DNA of 64,000 nucleotides, taken from NCBI GenBank assembly GCA_945877575.1, contig CAMDUE010000001.1:310001-374000 (forward strand). The letters run 5' to 3'. Position 1 is the first letter of the stretch, and each line of letters begins with the position of its first letter. The stretch comes from Chitinophaga pinensis. GTDB lineage: Bacteria; Bacteroidota; Bacteroidia; NS11-12g; UBA955. Made by a program: the position numbers and the translations under genes. Positions 48,059 through 55,771 of this stretch are shown here, piece by piece. The notes beneath the pieces were generated by a model. It did no database searches. It worked only from the letters and a program-made list of their open reading frames with translations, and was not told the origin of the DNA.

Positions 48059-49753
48059 ATGAATAGAAAATTTAAAATGAAACCGAGCTATATTCTATCT
48101 GCAGCAATTGTTGCAGGCATTTTTTCGGCTTGTAGTCCAGCTGGACCAAGCCGTAAGAGTGCAACTACCGGTCAAGGTTACAATGATCCTAAGTGGGGTG
48201 GCTTTGCCAATCCTAAATACAAAGGACAAGAAACTGGACCGGGATTGGTGTTAATTGAAGGTGGTGCATTTAACATGGGTAATGTTGAGACTGATCTTCG
48301 TTATGAAAACAACAATGCTGAAAGGACTGTAACTGTTCATTCATTCTATATGGATGAAACTGAAGTTAGTAACCTACAATACCGTGAATTCGTGTATTGG
48401 TTTCAAAGAACTTTCAACGCCAACAACAGCGGTTTGCAATCTGAGCACGAATTTGCAGGTGTAAAGGTTGATCCTAATGATCCTGCTGCAAACGGATTGC
48501 TTTACACCAAAATTTTACCTGATACCAATTCCTGGAGAAGTAAATTAGGCTTTAATGAACCGTTTGTTGAGTATTATTTCAGACATCCTTCCTATAAAGA
48601 TTATCCTGTCGTAGGTGTAAACTGGCATCAAGCAACAGAATTCGCTCGTTGGAGAACAGATCGTGTTAACGAGTACATTCTTGATCGTGAAAGAATTATT
48701 GAATTGAACGTTGGTAACCAAGCTATTTTGAACGATCCATTTAACACATTCAATACCCGTGCTTACCTTTCTGGTCAAGATAATGGCGTATTTAGTGGCG
48801 TAGATGCATCTGGAGCCGTAAATACCAAACCTACAGCTGGTAATATGTTGGGCAAAAAGCCTTTGCGCGACTACTCTAAAGCAAAACGCAAGAGTCAAAA
48901 GCGTTACAAGGTCAATATGGAAGACGGTATTTTATTGCCTGATTACAGATTGCCTACTGAAGCTGAGTGGGAATATGCTGCAAAAGCTGCAATCGGAGAA
49001 ACTCAATTTGACAATATAGAGCAGAATAAAGTTTATTCTTGGAACGATTACACCATTCGTATCAAAAACGGTCGCGAAGCAGATCGTGGTAAGATCAGAA
49101 TGAACGTAATGAGAGGTAAAGGAGACTATGCAGGTATAGCTAGCGGCAACTTAAATGATGCCGGTATGATTACTACACCTGTTCATTCTTATTGGCCAAA
49201 CTCTTTTGGTTTGTACAACATGGATGGTAACGTTTCTGAGTGGGTTAAAGATGTATATCGTCCGTTGTCTCTTGAGGATATGGATGCATTTATGCCTTTC
49301 CGTGGTAACAAATTTGAGCAAGTGGTATTAGATCCTAACGGTCCTGCAGGATTGGCAGACAAAGATGATTTGGGTCGTATAAAATACCAAGATGTAGTTA
49401 AAACTTCTATTTCTAAAGGTGGAAGAAGAAACTACTCACAAGCTGACAATGTTGGTTTCAAAGATGTACAAGCAGGTGTTGAAGAACCAGATTTGATTTA
49501 CGAATACGGAGTTGCTTCATTAATCAACGATAAAGCTCGAGTAATCAAAGGTGGTAACTGGACAGATCGTGTTTACAATGCAAGTCCTGGTACACGTCGT
49601 TTCTTGGATCAAGACCAATCTGCTTCTTACCTTGGATTCCGTTGTGCAATGATTAGAGTGGGTTCACCAGTAGGTAACGCTAAAAAGAAATACAACAAGT
49701 TGCCATCTAGCGGTATTGACAAGAAAACCAAAAGAATGAAAATTGCTCAATAA
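48059..49753 (+). CDS. gldJ: Gliding motility/T9SS lipoprotein GldJ
   Basis: A 564-residue lipoprotein with a formylglycine-generating-enzyme-like (SUMF1/FGE) fold. The leader ends IFSA before Cys25. GldJ is needed for gliding and T9SS function and stabilises other Gld proteins. Visible domain marks are LVLIEGGAFNMGN and the YMDETEVSNLQYREFVYWF opening, RLPTEAEWEYAAKAA, and NMDGNVSEWVKDVYRPLS, then GFRCAMIRVG at the end. It is longer than a minimal FGE domain owing to insertions. PorK/GldK is related, but the length and the YREFVYWF-type block favour GldJ. ATG 48059 is used; 48077 also gives a lipoprotein. A terminator follows. Confidence 0.9.
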   Translation: MNRKFKMKPSYILSAAIVAGIFSACSPAGPSRKSATTGQGYNDPKWGGFANPKYKGQETGPGLVLIEGGAFNMGNVETDLRYENNNAERTVTVHSFYMDETEVSNLQYREFVYWFQRTFNANNSGLQSEHEFAGVKVDPNDPAANGLLYTKILPDTNSWRSKLGFNEPFVEYYFRHPSYKDYPVVGVNWHQATEFARWRTDRVNEYILDRERIIELNVGNQAILNDPFNTFNTRAYLSGQDNGVFSGVDASGAVNTKPTAGNMLGKKPLRDYSKAKRKSQKRYKVNMEDGILLPDYRLPTEAEWEYAAKAAIGETQFDNIEQNKVYSWNDYTIRIKNGREADRGKIRMNVMRGKGDYAGIASGNLNDAGMITTPVHSYWPNSFGLYNMDGNVSEWVKDVYRPLSLEDMDAFMPFRGNKFEQVVLDPNGPAGLADKDDLGRIKYQDVVKTSISKGGRRNYSQADNVGFKDVQAGVEEPDLIYEYGVASLINDKARVIKGGNWTDRVYNASPGTRRFLDQDQSASYLGFRCAMIRVGSPVGNAKKKYNKLPSSGIDKKTKRMKIAQ

Positions 49754-49773
49754 GCAATAGTTTTAAAATATTT

Positions 49774-49804
49774 AAAAGCCTCGTTTTACAACGGGGCTTT
49801 TTTT
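49774..49804 (+). terminator. Intrinsic terminator after gldJ
   Basis: AAAAGCCTCGTT / AACGGGGCTTTT, a stem of about 12 bp with one G-U pair, 4-base loop, then a T-run, 20 bases after the gldJ stop. Confidence 0.9.
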
Positions 49805-49835
49805 ATGGGTTAATGATGAAAAATGGGGAATAAAA

Positions 49836-49862
49836 AAAGCCGAACTAATTTAGTTCGGCTTT
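49836..49862 (-). terminator. Intrinsic terminator after tRNA-Gly
   Basis: AAAGCCGAACTAA / TTAGTTCGGCTTT, a 13-bp perfect stem with a one-base centre (effective loop 5), followed on the minus strand by a T-run. It lies nine bases downstream of the tRNA. Confidence 0.85.
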
Positions 49863-49870
49863 CAATTTTG

Positions 49871-49943
49871 AGCGAGAAACGAGACTCGAACTCGCGACCC
49901 CAACCTTGGCAAGGTTGTGCTCTACCAACTGAGCTATTCTCGC
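49871..49943 (-). tRNA. trnG: tRNA-Gly (anticodon GCC)
   Basis: A 73-base cloverleaf on the minus strand. The acceptor stem is GCGAGAA / TTCTCGC, the D arm GCTC...GAGC with AGTTGGTA loop, the anticodon arm CAACC-TTGCCAA-GGTTG, and the T arm GCGAG-TTCGAGT-CTCGT. The anticodon is GCC, reading GGC/GGT. The discriminator base is U, and CCA is not encoded. A false frame on the plus strand here is not a gene. Confidence 0.97.
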
Positions 49944-50034
49944 TTGTACTCTATTTTAGAGTGGTGCAAATGTACAACACAATTGTGTGTTTTTGCAAGT
50001 CTTTTTTAATTTTTTTTTAATATTTCAAAAACAA

Positions 50035-50422
50035 AAGGCAGTTCTGTAAGCCGGGTTCTGTAGACACGGTTTTGCCGTGCTTTCTATCATTAATCTTGGA
50101 TATGCCTCACGGCGTATCTCCATCGACCTACCCTTCCGGCTAGCAAGCTATTGAGCGGGCCGCTCTTTGATCCGGATATATGTGGTCTTTCAACCCGCAA
50201 GGTTTGTCCCAATTCTAGCTCACACTAGAACGAGTGGGCTCTTACCCCACTTTTTCACCCTTACCCACAAAGTGAACTTTACGGGCGGTATAGCTTTCTG
50301 TGACACTTGCTGTCAACCTCATCACCGAAGTGTTGAAATTTCCTTCCTGTTAGGAAGTGCGGCGCCCTGCGTTGCCCGGACTTTCCTACCCATTTTCATG
50401 GATCGATAGAACGAACTGCCTT
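50035..50422 (-). ncRNA. rnpB: RNase P RNA (class A)
   Basis: The 388-base RNA of the tRNA 5'-end maturation enzyme, on the minus strand. The ends GAACTGCC/GGCAGTTC pair to form P1. The conserved P4 strands are visible: GGAAAGTCCGGGC near the 5' end and ACAGAACCCGGCTTACAG near the 3' end. The ACAGAAA and GAGGTAGG-type (here GGGTAGG) segments of the core are also recognisable. It lies next to tRNA-Gly in the same direction, but the tRNA terminator makes separate transcripts likely. ORFs across it are false. Confidence 0.97.
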
Positions 50423-50516
50423 TCTGCAAAGGTAAAACAATTTATACGGTTTCAATTTATTTGTTCTTTGGGTACAAGTTTCCGGAATTGAAGTTCATTA
50501 AGTGGGATGTGCGTTT

Positions 50517-50524
50517 TATCTTTG
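50517..50524 (+). promoter_or_regulatory. Promoter core (-7) of gatB and the acylation operon
   Basis: TATCTTTG, an exact TAnnTTTG match, ends eight bases before the gatB ATG at 50533. It would drive gatB and, through coupled genes, the downstream cluster. The -33 element is not clear. Confidence 0.5.
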
Positions 50525-50532
50525 TGCTAAGC

Positions 50533-51981
50533 ATGGATTTTCATAAAGATTTTGAAGCTGTTATTGGTTTAGAAATTCACATCCAATTACAAACCTTGAG
50601 TAAGGCATTTTCAGGCGATTCTACCGAATACGGTGGTATGCCCAACACCCAGGTTAGTCCAATCAGTTTGGGGCATCCAGGCGCCTTGCCCATGCACAAT
50701 CATGGTGCTATTGAAATGTCAATGAAAATGGGAATTGCTCTAAATTGTGATATTACCCGTGTAAATAGATATTCTCGCAAAAATTACTTCTACGCTGACT
50801 TACCAAAAGGATATCAAATTACCCAATTTGATACACCTCTCTGCACGGGTGGAGTTGTGCCCATAAAATTAAAAGACGGAACTGAAAAGAGTATTAGGCT
50901 TACTCGCATTCACATGGAAGAAGACACCGGGAAAAGCATGCACGATCAAGATATGTATGACACCTTGGTTGATTACAATCGTGCGGGTACTCCTTTGATT
51001 GAAGTAGTGAGTGAACCTGATATCAAAAGCGGTGACGAGGCATATGCGTTCGTAACTGAGATTCGCAGATTGGTGCGTTACCTAGACATTTGTGATGGAA
51101 ACATGGAAGAAGGTAGTTTGCGTTGCGATGCCAATATCTCTGTTATGCCTAGAGGATCTAAAACTTTTGGAACAAAAGTGGAAGTTAAAAATATGAACTC
51201 AATTTCCAATGTGAAAAGAGCCATTGATTTTGAAATTCAACGTCAAATAGAACTCATTCAATCAGGCGGCAAGGTGGATGGAGAAACACGTGGATTTAAT
51301 GGACTCGCTGGCACTACATTTTCTATGAGAAAAAAAGAGGCAGTAAATGATTATCGTTATTTCCCGGAGCCCGACTTGCCTCCTACCCTTGTTACAGATG
51401 AATTGCTGGCAGATGTTAAAAGTAAAATGCCTGAACTACCCAGGGTATTATTTGACCGATTTACAAATACCTACGGGCTCAGTGAGTATGATGCATCTGT
51501 GTTGGTTGATGATAAATTTTCGGCGTTGTATTTTGAGAAAATGGCTTCATTGAGTCAGAACTATAAGGCCATTTCTAATTGGGTTACCGTTACAATTAGA
51601 GGTTATTTGAATGAGAATGCCTTAACCATTCAAGAATTTCCGTTAGAACCAGAACAAATTACCGAAATTATTTCATTGATTGATTCTGGTTTGATTACCC
51701 ATAGTATTGCTTCACAAAAATTGTTTCCAGAGCTGATTAAACATCCAACAAAAACAGCAAAATCTTTGGTAGATGAACTCAACTTAAGCACCAATTCTGA
51801 TTCTGGTTTCATTGAAGAGTTGGTTGATCAAGTTTTGGCAGAGTTTCCTGAAAAAGTTCAAGAATATCAATCGGGTAAAAAAGGGTTATTGGGTATGTTT
51901 GTTGGGGAAGTTATGAAGCGCTCAAAAGGCAAAGCTGATCCAAAAATAACCAATCAATTGGTATCTAATAAATTGGGATAA
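50533..51981 (+). CDS. gatB: Aspartyl/glutamyl-tRNA amidotransferase subunit B
   Basis: A 482-residue subunit of the GatCAB complex, which converts Glu-tRNAGln (and Asp-tRNAAsn) to the amide form; GatB holds the tRNA and the kinase activity. It has AVIGLEIHIQLQT, the GHPGALP motif, YFYADLPKGYQITQ, RIHMEEDTGKS and DYNRAGTPLIEVVSEPD, followed by the C-terminal helical GatB/YqeY domain. ATG 50533 matches the normal start; the frame's extension to 50461 does not. The stop (TAA, 51979-51981) overlaps the ATG of the adenylation enzyme by one base, which implies translational coupling to the acylation operon. Confidence 0.97.
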   Translation: MDFHKDFEAVIGLEIHIQLQTLSKAFSGDSTEYGGMPNTQVSPISLGHPGALPMHNHGAIEMSMKMGIALNCDITRVNRYSRKNYFYADLPKGYQITQFDTPLCTGGVVPIKLKDGTEKSIRLTRIHMEEDTGKSMHDQDMYDTLVDYNRAGTPLIEVVSEPDIKSGDEAYAFVTEIRRLVRYLDICDGNMEEGSLRCDANISVMPRGSKTFGTKVEVKNMNSISNVKRAIDFEIQRQIELIQSGGKVDGETRGFNGLAGTTFSMRKKEAVNDYRYFPEPDLPPTLVTDELLADVKSKMPELPRVLFDRFTNTYGLSEYDASVLVDDKFSALYFEKMASLSQNYKAISNWVTVTIRGYLNENALTIQEFPLEPEQITEIISLIDSGLITHSIASQKLFPELIKHPTKTAKSLVDELNLSTNSDSGFIEELVDQVLAEFPEKVQEYQSGKKGLLGMFVGEVMKRSKGKADPKITNQLVSNKLG

Positions 51982-53441
51982 TGACCCAGTTTCGAAATCA
52001 AATATGGAATAATATACTGCAACCTCAAGGGTTGTTTTGCAGCATTGGTGGGGTTGATTACAGTTGGAAACAGCTGCAAGACTTCGTAGCCCATCATATT
52101 GATATTTTTCAGCTACAATCAAATATAAGATTGGGTGTTGTTATCAGAAATGATTTTGAAACCTATGCAGCCATTTTAACCTGTTGGATGAGCGGAAAAG
52201 GCTACGTGCCTTTGCAACCAAATTATCCGAATCAAAGACTCAGCGATATCATCGAATCATCGCAGATTGAGCAGGTATATGATTCACATGGAGGCAATTT
52301 TGGTGAAACTTTTCACTTGGTAAGTATCAAAAAACAATTGGTTGAAGGTCCTCTTAATGAGTCTTTGGCACCTGTGATTGATTCCGGTGATGCTTATATA
52401 TTGTTCACATCAGGTACTACCGGAAAACCTAAGGGCGTTCCTATTTCATGGCAAAATTTACAGTCCTTTTTAGACGGATTTTTTGAAATGGGTTATGTGT
52501 TAGACTCAAGTGACAGATTTTTACAAATGTTTGAATTGACTTTTGATTTATCGGTAATGAGTTTTACTGTTCCTGCATTGTTGGGGGGCAGTTTTCACAC
52601 ATTAGATCAGAGTTTAATCAAACCGCTTGCATTATATGATACTTTAGAATCTCAAAATATAAGCTTCGCTTTGATGGTTCCATCGGCGGTAGAGATGTTA
52701 GCGCCTTATGCGGATGATATTGAATTACCTCATTTAAAAGTGACTCAATTTTGCGGAGAGGCTTTTAGGATCAATCAACTCGCCGTTTGGAAGTCGTGCG
52801 TGCCCCATTGTCAGATTGATAATGTATACGGTCCTACGGAAGCTACGATTTATTGCAGCAGATATACGGCTCATCACCCTACGAGAGATACGAAACTTCT
52901 TCATCAAAATGGAGTGGTTTGCATTGGCGAACCCATGAAAACCGTTCAATTAATCATCAATGAAGATCAAGAACTTTGCTTAGGTGGTTTTCAAACCACT
53001 AGAGGCTATTTAAATGCAACAACAGAACAGGCCTCGAAGTTTTTTGAATCTGGTGAAGGTATTTGGTTCTATAAAAGCGGAGATATTGGCGTAAATGAGG
53101 GGTCCTTTTTTTATTGCCACGGACGGATGGATGATCAAGTGAAAATTCAAGGTTACAGAATTGAATTATCAGAGTTGGAGTTTGCAGGCAGTCAAGTATT
53201 TGTCAATTGTACTTGTAAAGCAGTTGCAATTAGTCAAGAAAATGGAAGTGAATTGCATTTGTTTGTTCAAGATTCTGCAAATGACTACTTAAATGCCTCT
53301 GTAGAAAATCAACGTAAAGCGTTAAATGAACTCCTCCCCGATTATATGGCAGTCAAGGAAATTCACATCAGACAAGAATTCCCTTTGAATGATAACGGGA
53401 AAATTGATAAGAAAAATTTGATCGCTTCATTGAATAAATAA
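51981..53441 (+). CDS. DltA-like amino-acid/acyl adenylation enzyme
   Basis: A 486-residue AMP-forming adenylation enzyme. The ATP-binding P-loop TSGTTGKPKG is at 143-152, the NVYGPTEAT motif at 281-289, SGD at 366-368, GRMDDQVKIQGYRIEL at 381-396, and the catalytic Lys474 in NDNGKIDKKNL. Cys258 lies in FCGE; as I recall, DltA has a Cys here that helps to sense the alanine substrate. Together with the stand-alone carrier protein downstream, this makes it most like DltA, D-alanine:carrier ligase, rather than a fatty-acyl or NRPS module. The real substrate is not proven. It overlaps gatB by one base, and is three bases before the GNAT gene. Confidence 0.85.
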   Translation: MTQFRNQIWNNILQPQGLFCSIGGVDYSWKQLQDFVAHHIDIFQLQSNIRLGVVIRNDFETYAAILTCWMSGKGYVPLQPNYPNQRLSDIIESSQIEQVYDSHGGNFGETFHLVSIKKQLVEGPLNESLAPVIDSGDAYILFTSGTTGKPKGVPISWQNLQSFLDGFFEMGYVLDSSDRFLQMFELTFDLSVMSFTVPALLGGSFHTLDQSLIKPLALYDTLESQNISFALMVPSAVEMLAPYADDIELPHLKVTQFCGEAFRINQLAVWKSCVPHCQIDNVYGPTEATIYCSRYTAHHPTRDTKLLHQNGVVCIGEPMKTVQLIINEDQELCLGGFQTTRGYLNATTEQASKFFESGEGIWFYKSGDIGVNEGSFFYCHGRMDDQVKIQGYRIELSELEFAGSQVFVNCTCKAVAISQENGSELHLFVQDSANDYLNASVENQRKALNELLPDYMAVKEIHIRQEFPLNDNGKIDKKNLIASLNK

Positions 53442-53444
53442 ACA

Positions 53445-54071
53445 ATGCCTACTATTAGAAAAGCCGTAAAATCCGATTTTGACTTCATCGCAGAAGCCAT
53501 CATTGAGAGTGAAAAATCTGGATCAAATATTTTCCCGTATGGGGTTTTATTTGATGTATCTGAAATGGAATTTAAAGGCATTTTACAAGAAATATTCGAA
53601 GAAGAAATTGAGGGGCAACCTTGGGATTATAACTCTTGGTATATTTTAGAAAATGATTCAAACGAAATAGCTGCTGGACTTTGCACATGGCAAGAGGGTT
53701 CTGCGGGAATGTCTTCTGACCTCTTAAAGACTCAAAGTTTGGGTTTTGTTTTGGGCGAAAAGTGGCATAACAATACCGATAAATTGGAGGTGGTATCGCG
53801 GGTAAACATCCCCCGAAAAAATGGAACCTGGCAATTGGAGCATCTCTATACATTGGAGAATCACCGAGGACAAGGTTATATGAATCAATTGATTGAATTT
53901 GCAAGCGATGGAAAAATTTCTGAAATTCAGTTGATGGAAAACAATGTTCCAGCAAAAAAATTATACGAAAAAATCGGATTTTCATTGGAAATTAAACAAT
54001 GCGAGCCTCAAATTGAGCGTTTACAATTGTTATCGGGTCCTTGTAAAATTAAAATGATAAAAAATGGATAA
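53445..54071 (+). CDS. GNAT-family N-acetyltransferase
   Basis: A 208-residue GNAT enzyme that transfers an acetyl group from acetyl-CoA to an amine. Residues about 1-45 have the strand-helix opening (TIRKAVKSDFDFI); motif A is VVSRVNIPRKNGTWQLEHLYTLENHRGQGYMNQLI, with the Arg/Gly CoA loop HRGQGY (about 143), and motif B is ENNVPAKKLYEKIGF. Cytoplasmic. It starts three bases after the adenylation enzyme, and its stop overlaps the carrier protein start by eight bases, so it is firmly in the operon. An acceptor such as an aminoacyl group on the carrier, or the carrier-adenylation intermediate, is possible; this is inference. Confidence 0.82.
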   Translation: MPTIRKAVKSDFDFIAEAIIESEKSGSNIFPYGVLFDVSEMEFKGILQEIFEEEIEGQPWDYNSWYILENDSNEIAAGLCTWQEGSAGMSSDLLKTQSLGFVLGEKWHNNTDKLEVVSRVNIPRKNGTWQLEHLYTLENHRGQGYMNQLIEFASDGKISEIQLMENNVPAKKLYEKIGFSLEIKQCEPQIERLQLLSGPCKIKMIKNG

Positions 54072-54309
54072 AGAACAAATAAAAAAAGAATTAAAAGGCA
54101 TTTTTGAAGATGTTTTTTCAACGCCTAATATTGAAATCACCGAAGAATTGAATGCTGAAAAGGTTGATCGTTGGGACTCTCTCACACATTTGACCATGAT
54201 TGCAAAGGTTGAAGAATTCTATGGTATTAAATTCAAATTGAAAGAGCTCATAGGCATGAAAAATGTGGGTGATATGATGGATTTAATTGTATCTAAAAAG
54301 GGTGCCTGA
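54064..54309 (+). CDS. Stand-alone acyl/aminoacyl carrier protein (DltC/ACP-like)
   Basis: An 81-residue four-helix carrier protein. The phosphopantetheine site is Ser39 in VDRWDSLTHL, with the classic D-S-L motif. It is acidic at the N-terminus, as carrier proteins are. It lies within the operon, overlapping the GNAT gene by eight bases, and its stop overlaps the GTG start of the next gene by eight bases. With a dedicated adenylation enzyme upstream and an MBOAT downstream it fits a DltC-like role. It is not the primary fatty-acid ACP, which would lie with fab genes. Confidence 0.9.
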   Translation: MDKEQIKKELKGIFEDVFSTPNIEITEELNAEKVDRWDSLTHLTMIAKVEEFYGIKFKLKELIGMKNVGDMMDLIVSKKGA

Positions 54310-55771
54310 AAATAATAAATCCATAATTATTTTTACAGCTTCGCTGGGATTGTTCTTATTGGGACTTCTCGGTGCCAGCAGATTTGGGCTTTTAGGCTCA
54401 TGGGAATTTGACAGCCCTTATTTTAACCGGTTCTTGGTAGGTTCAGATTTTTCAATAGATAGTACAAAATCTGTTGAAAAAACTACGGTAACCTTGGTTA
54501 AAGATAGTCAAGTAGCTGTGGTAGTAGAACAAGGAGGTGTATACGGCGGTAAACCCTTCCACATTGAGCATTGGATTAAAGTCAAGCTTAGCAATCAAGA
54601 TAAAAACCGCTACGATTCGATGCTTCAGTCTTTGAAGTTTTTAGCTTTTACAGAAGAAGGTCAGAATAGCATGCAAACTTTTTTTGAGAAGTTATCTGAA
54701 TCACAAAAGGAATTAAGTAGAATTTGGTATTTCGGGGATTCTCAAATTGAGGGTGATCGCATTACTTCGGAGATTCGTCGGATTTTCCAATCTCAATACG
54801 GTGGAAGTGGTATGGGTTACGTTCCCTTGTCTAACCCGGCAACTTATGGAGTATTGGAAATTGACGAAACTCAAAATTCCCAATGGAAAAAACTGAATTG
54901 TTTCAGAGATAAAAAGAAATTCAAATGGTTTGGTCCATCAGGACAAGCATTTGTTGCTACTAGTTCAAGGCCCTCTGAATTCAGGGGATTTGGTTTGAAA
55001 ATTACCAAATCTGTTAAATATCAAAAATTGTTGATTCAGGCCTTACCTGATTCTCTATCGGAATTGCAGTGGAGAAGACCCAAAGATTCTGTTTGGAAAA
55101 TGGCCAAGAAATCAATTAGAAGTAAGTTTTTACAAGAATTTGTGGTGACTGATACCCCTATAATTGGTAAGATAAACTTCAGATATAGGGCCATTAATCC
55201 TGTAGTTTATGGCTATTCAATAGATGCCGGAACCAAAGGAATTCAAATTGACAATATGGGTATCAGAGGTCATTCTGGTGACGGACTGAACAATATAAAC
55301 TCGTCGTTATTGAGCGAAGAAAGCCAAAGGCAAAATGTTTCTTTGGTTGTACTTCATTTTGGAAACAACATGGTTCCATACATAAAAACAGATGGTTCAC
55401 AAGAGAAATGGGTTAAAAATATCTTCCGAAACATCTTAAATAAATACCAAAGTTGCTGTCCGGATGTTTCGATTTTGCTTATTGGTCCGGGCGATATGGG
55501 TTACAGAAGCGGCGGAGAAATGAAGAGTTATGAGTCTTGTAAATTATTGAATAGATGGTTGCAAGAAGTAGCTCAAGAAAAGAATGTTTCATTCTTTGAT
55601 TTTTATGGATTCATGTTGGAAGGCGGTGGCATTCTGGAATGGCAGAAAAAAGGATTAGCCAGTTTGGATGGGCATTTATCACCGTCAGGACAAAAAATAT
55701 TTGCAAGGGCTTTAACGCGTGAATTGAACGGAGCTAGAGCTTGTTATCTTTTAAGCACAAGAATAGAATAA
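54302..55771 (+). CDS. Membrane-anchored SGNH-fold hydrolase/transferase (DltD/AlgX-like)
   Basis: A 489-residue protein with one N-terminal membrane anchor (about 7-30) and an extracytoplasmic SGNH domain. Block I is FGDSQIEGD with Ser147; the Asn/Gly block is LHFGNNM; block V is LDGHLSPSG with Asp456 and His458. The spacing Asp-x-His is one residue shorter than the usual Asp-x-x-His. Proteins of this type (DltD, AlgX/J, PatB relatives) move or remove acyl groups on surface glycans together with an MBOAT. I use GTG 54302, which overlaps the carrier-protein stop by eight bases; a TTG at 54287 is an alternative. The stop overlaps the next ATG by one base. Confidence 0.8.
   Translation: MPENNKSIIIFTASLGLFLLGLLGASRFGLLGSWEFDSPYFNRFLVGSDFSIDSTKSVEKTTVTLVKDSQVAVVVEQGGVYGGKPFHIEHWIKVKLSNQDKNRYDSMLQSLKFLAFTEEGQNSMQTFFEKLSESQKELSRIWYFGDSQIEGDRITSEIRRIFQSQYGGSGMGYVPLSNPATYGVLEIDETQNSQWKKLNCFRDKKKFKWFGPSGQAFVATSSRPSEFRGFGLKITKSVKYQKLLIQALPDSLSELQWRRPKDSVWKMAKKSIRSKFLQEFVVTDTPIIGKINFRYRAINPVVYGYSIDAGTKGIQIDNMGIRGHSGDGLNNINSSLLSEESQRQNVSLVVLHFGNNMVPYIKTDGSQEKWVKNIFRNILNKYQSCCPDVSILLIGPGDMGYRSGGEMKSYESCKLLNRWLQEVAQEKNVSFFDFYGFMLEGGGILEWQKKGLASLDGHLSPSGQKIFARALTRELNGARACYLLSTRIE

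Noticed and set aside
49823..50409. Open frames on the plus strand over the tRNA and the RNase P region
   Set aside because: They read through tRNA-Gly and rnpB, whose structure is clear on the minus strand; the peptides have no domain and poor composition.
51981..53441. Reading the adenylation enzyme as an NRPS module of a natural-product cluster
   Set aside because: No condensation or thioesterase domain is present, the carrier is stand-alone, and the neighbours are MBOAT and SGNH envelope proteins.
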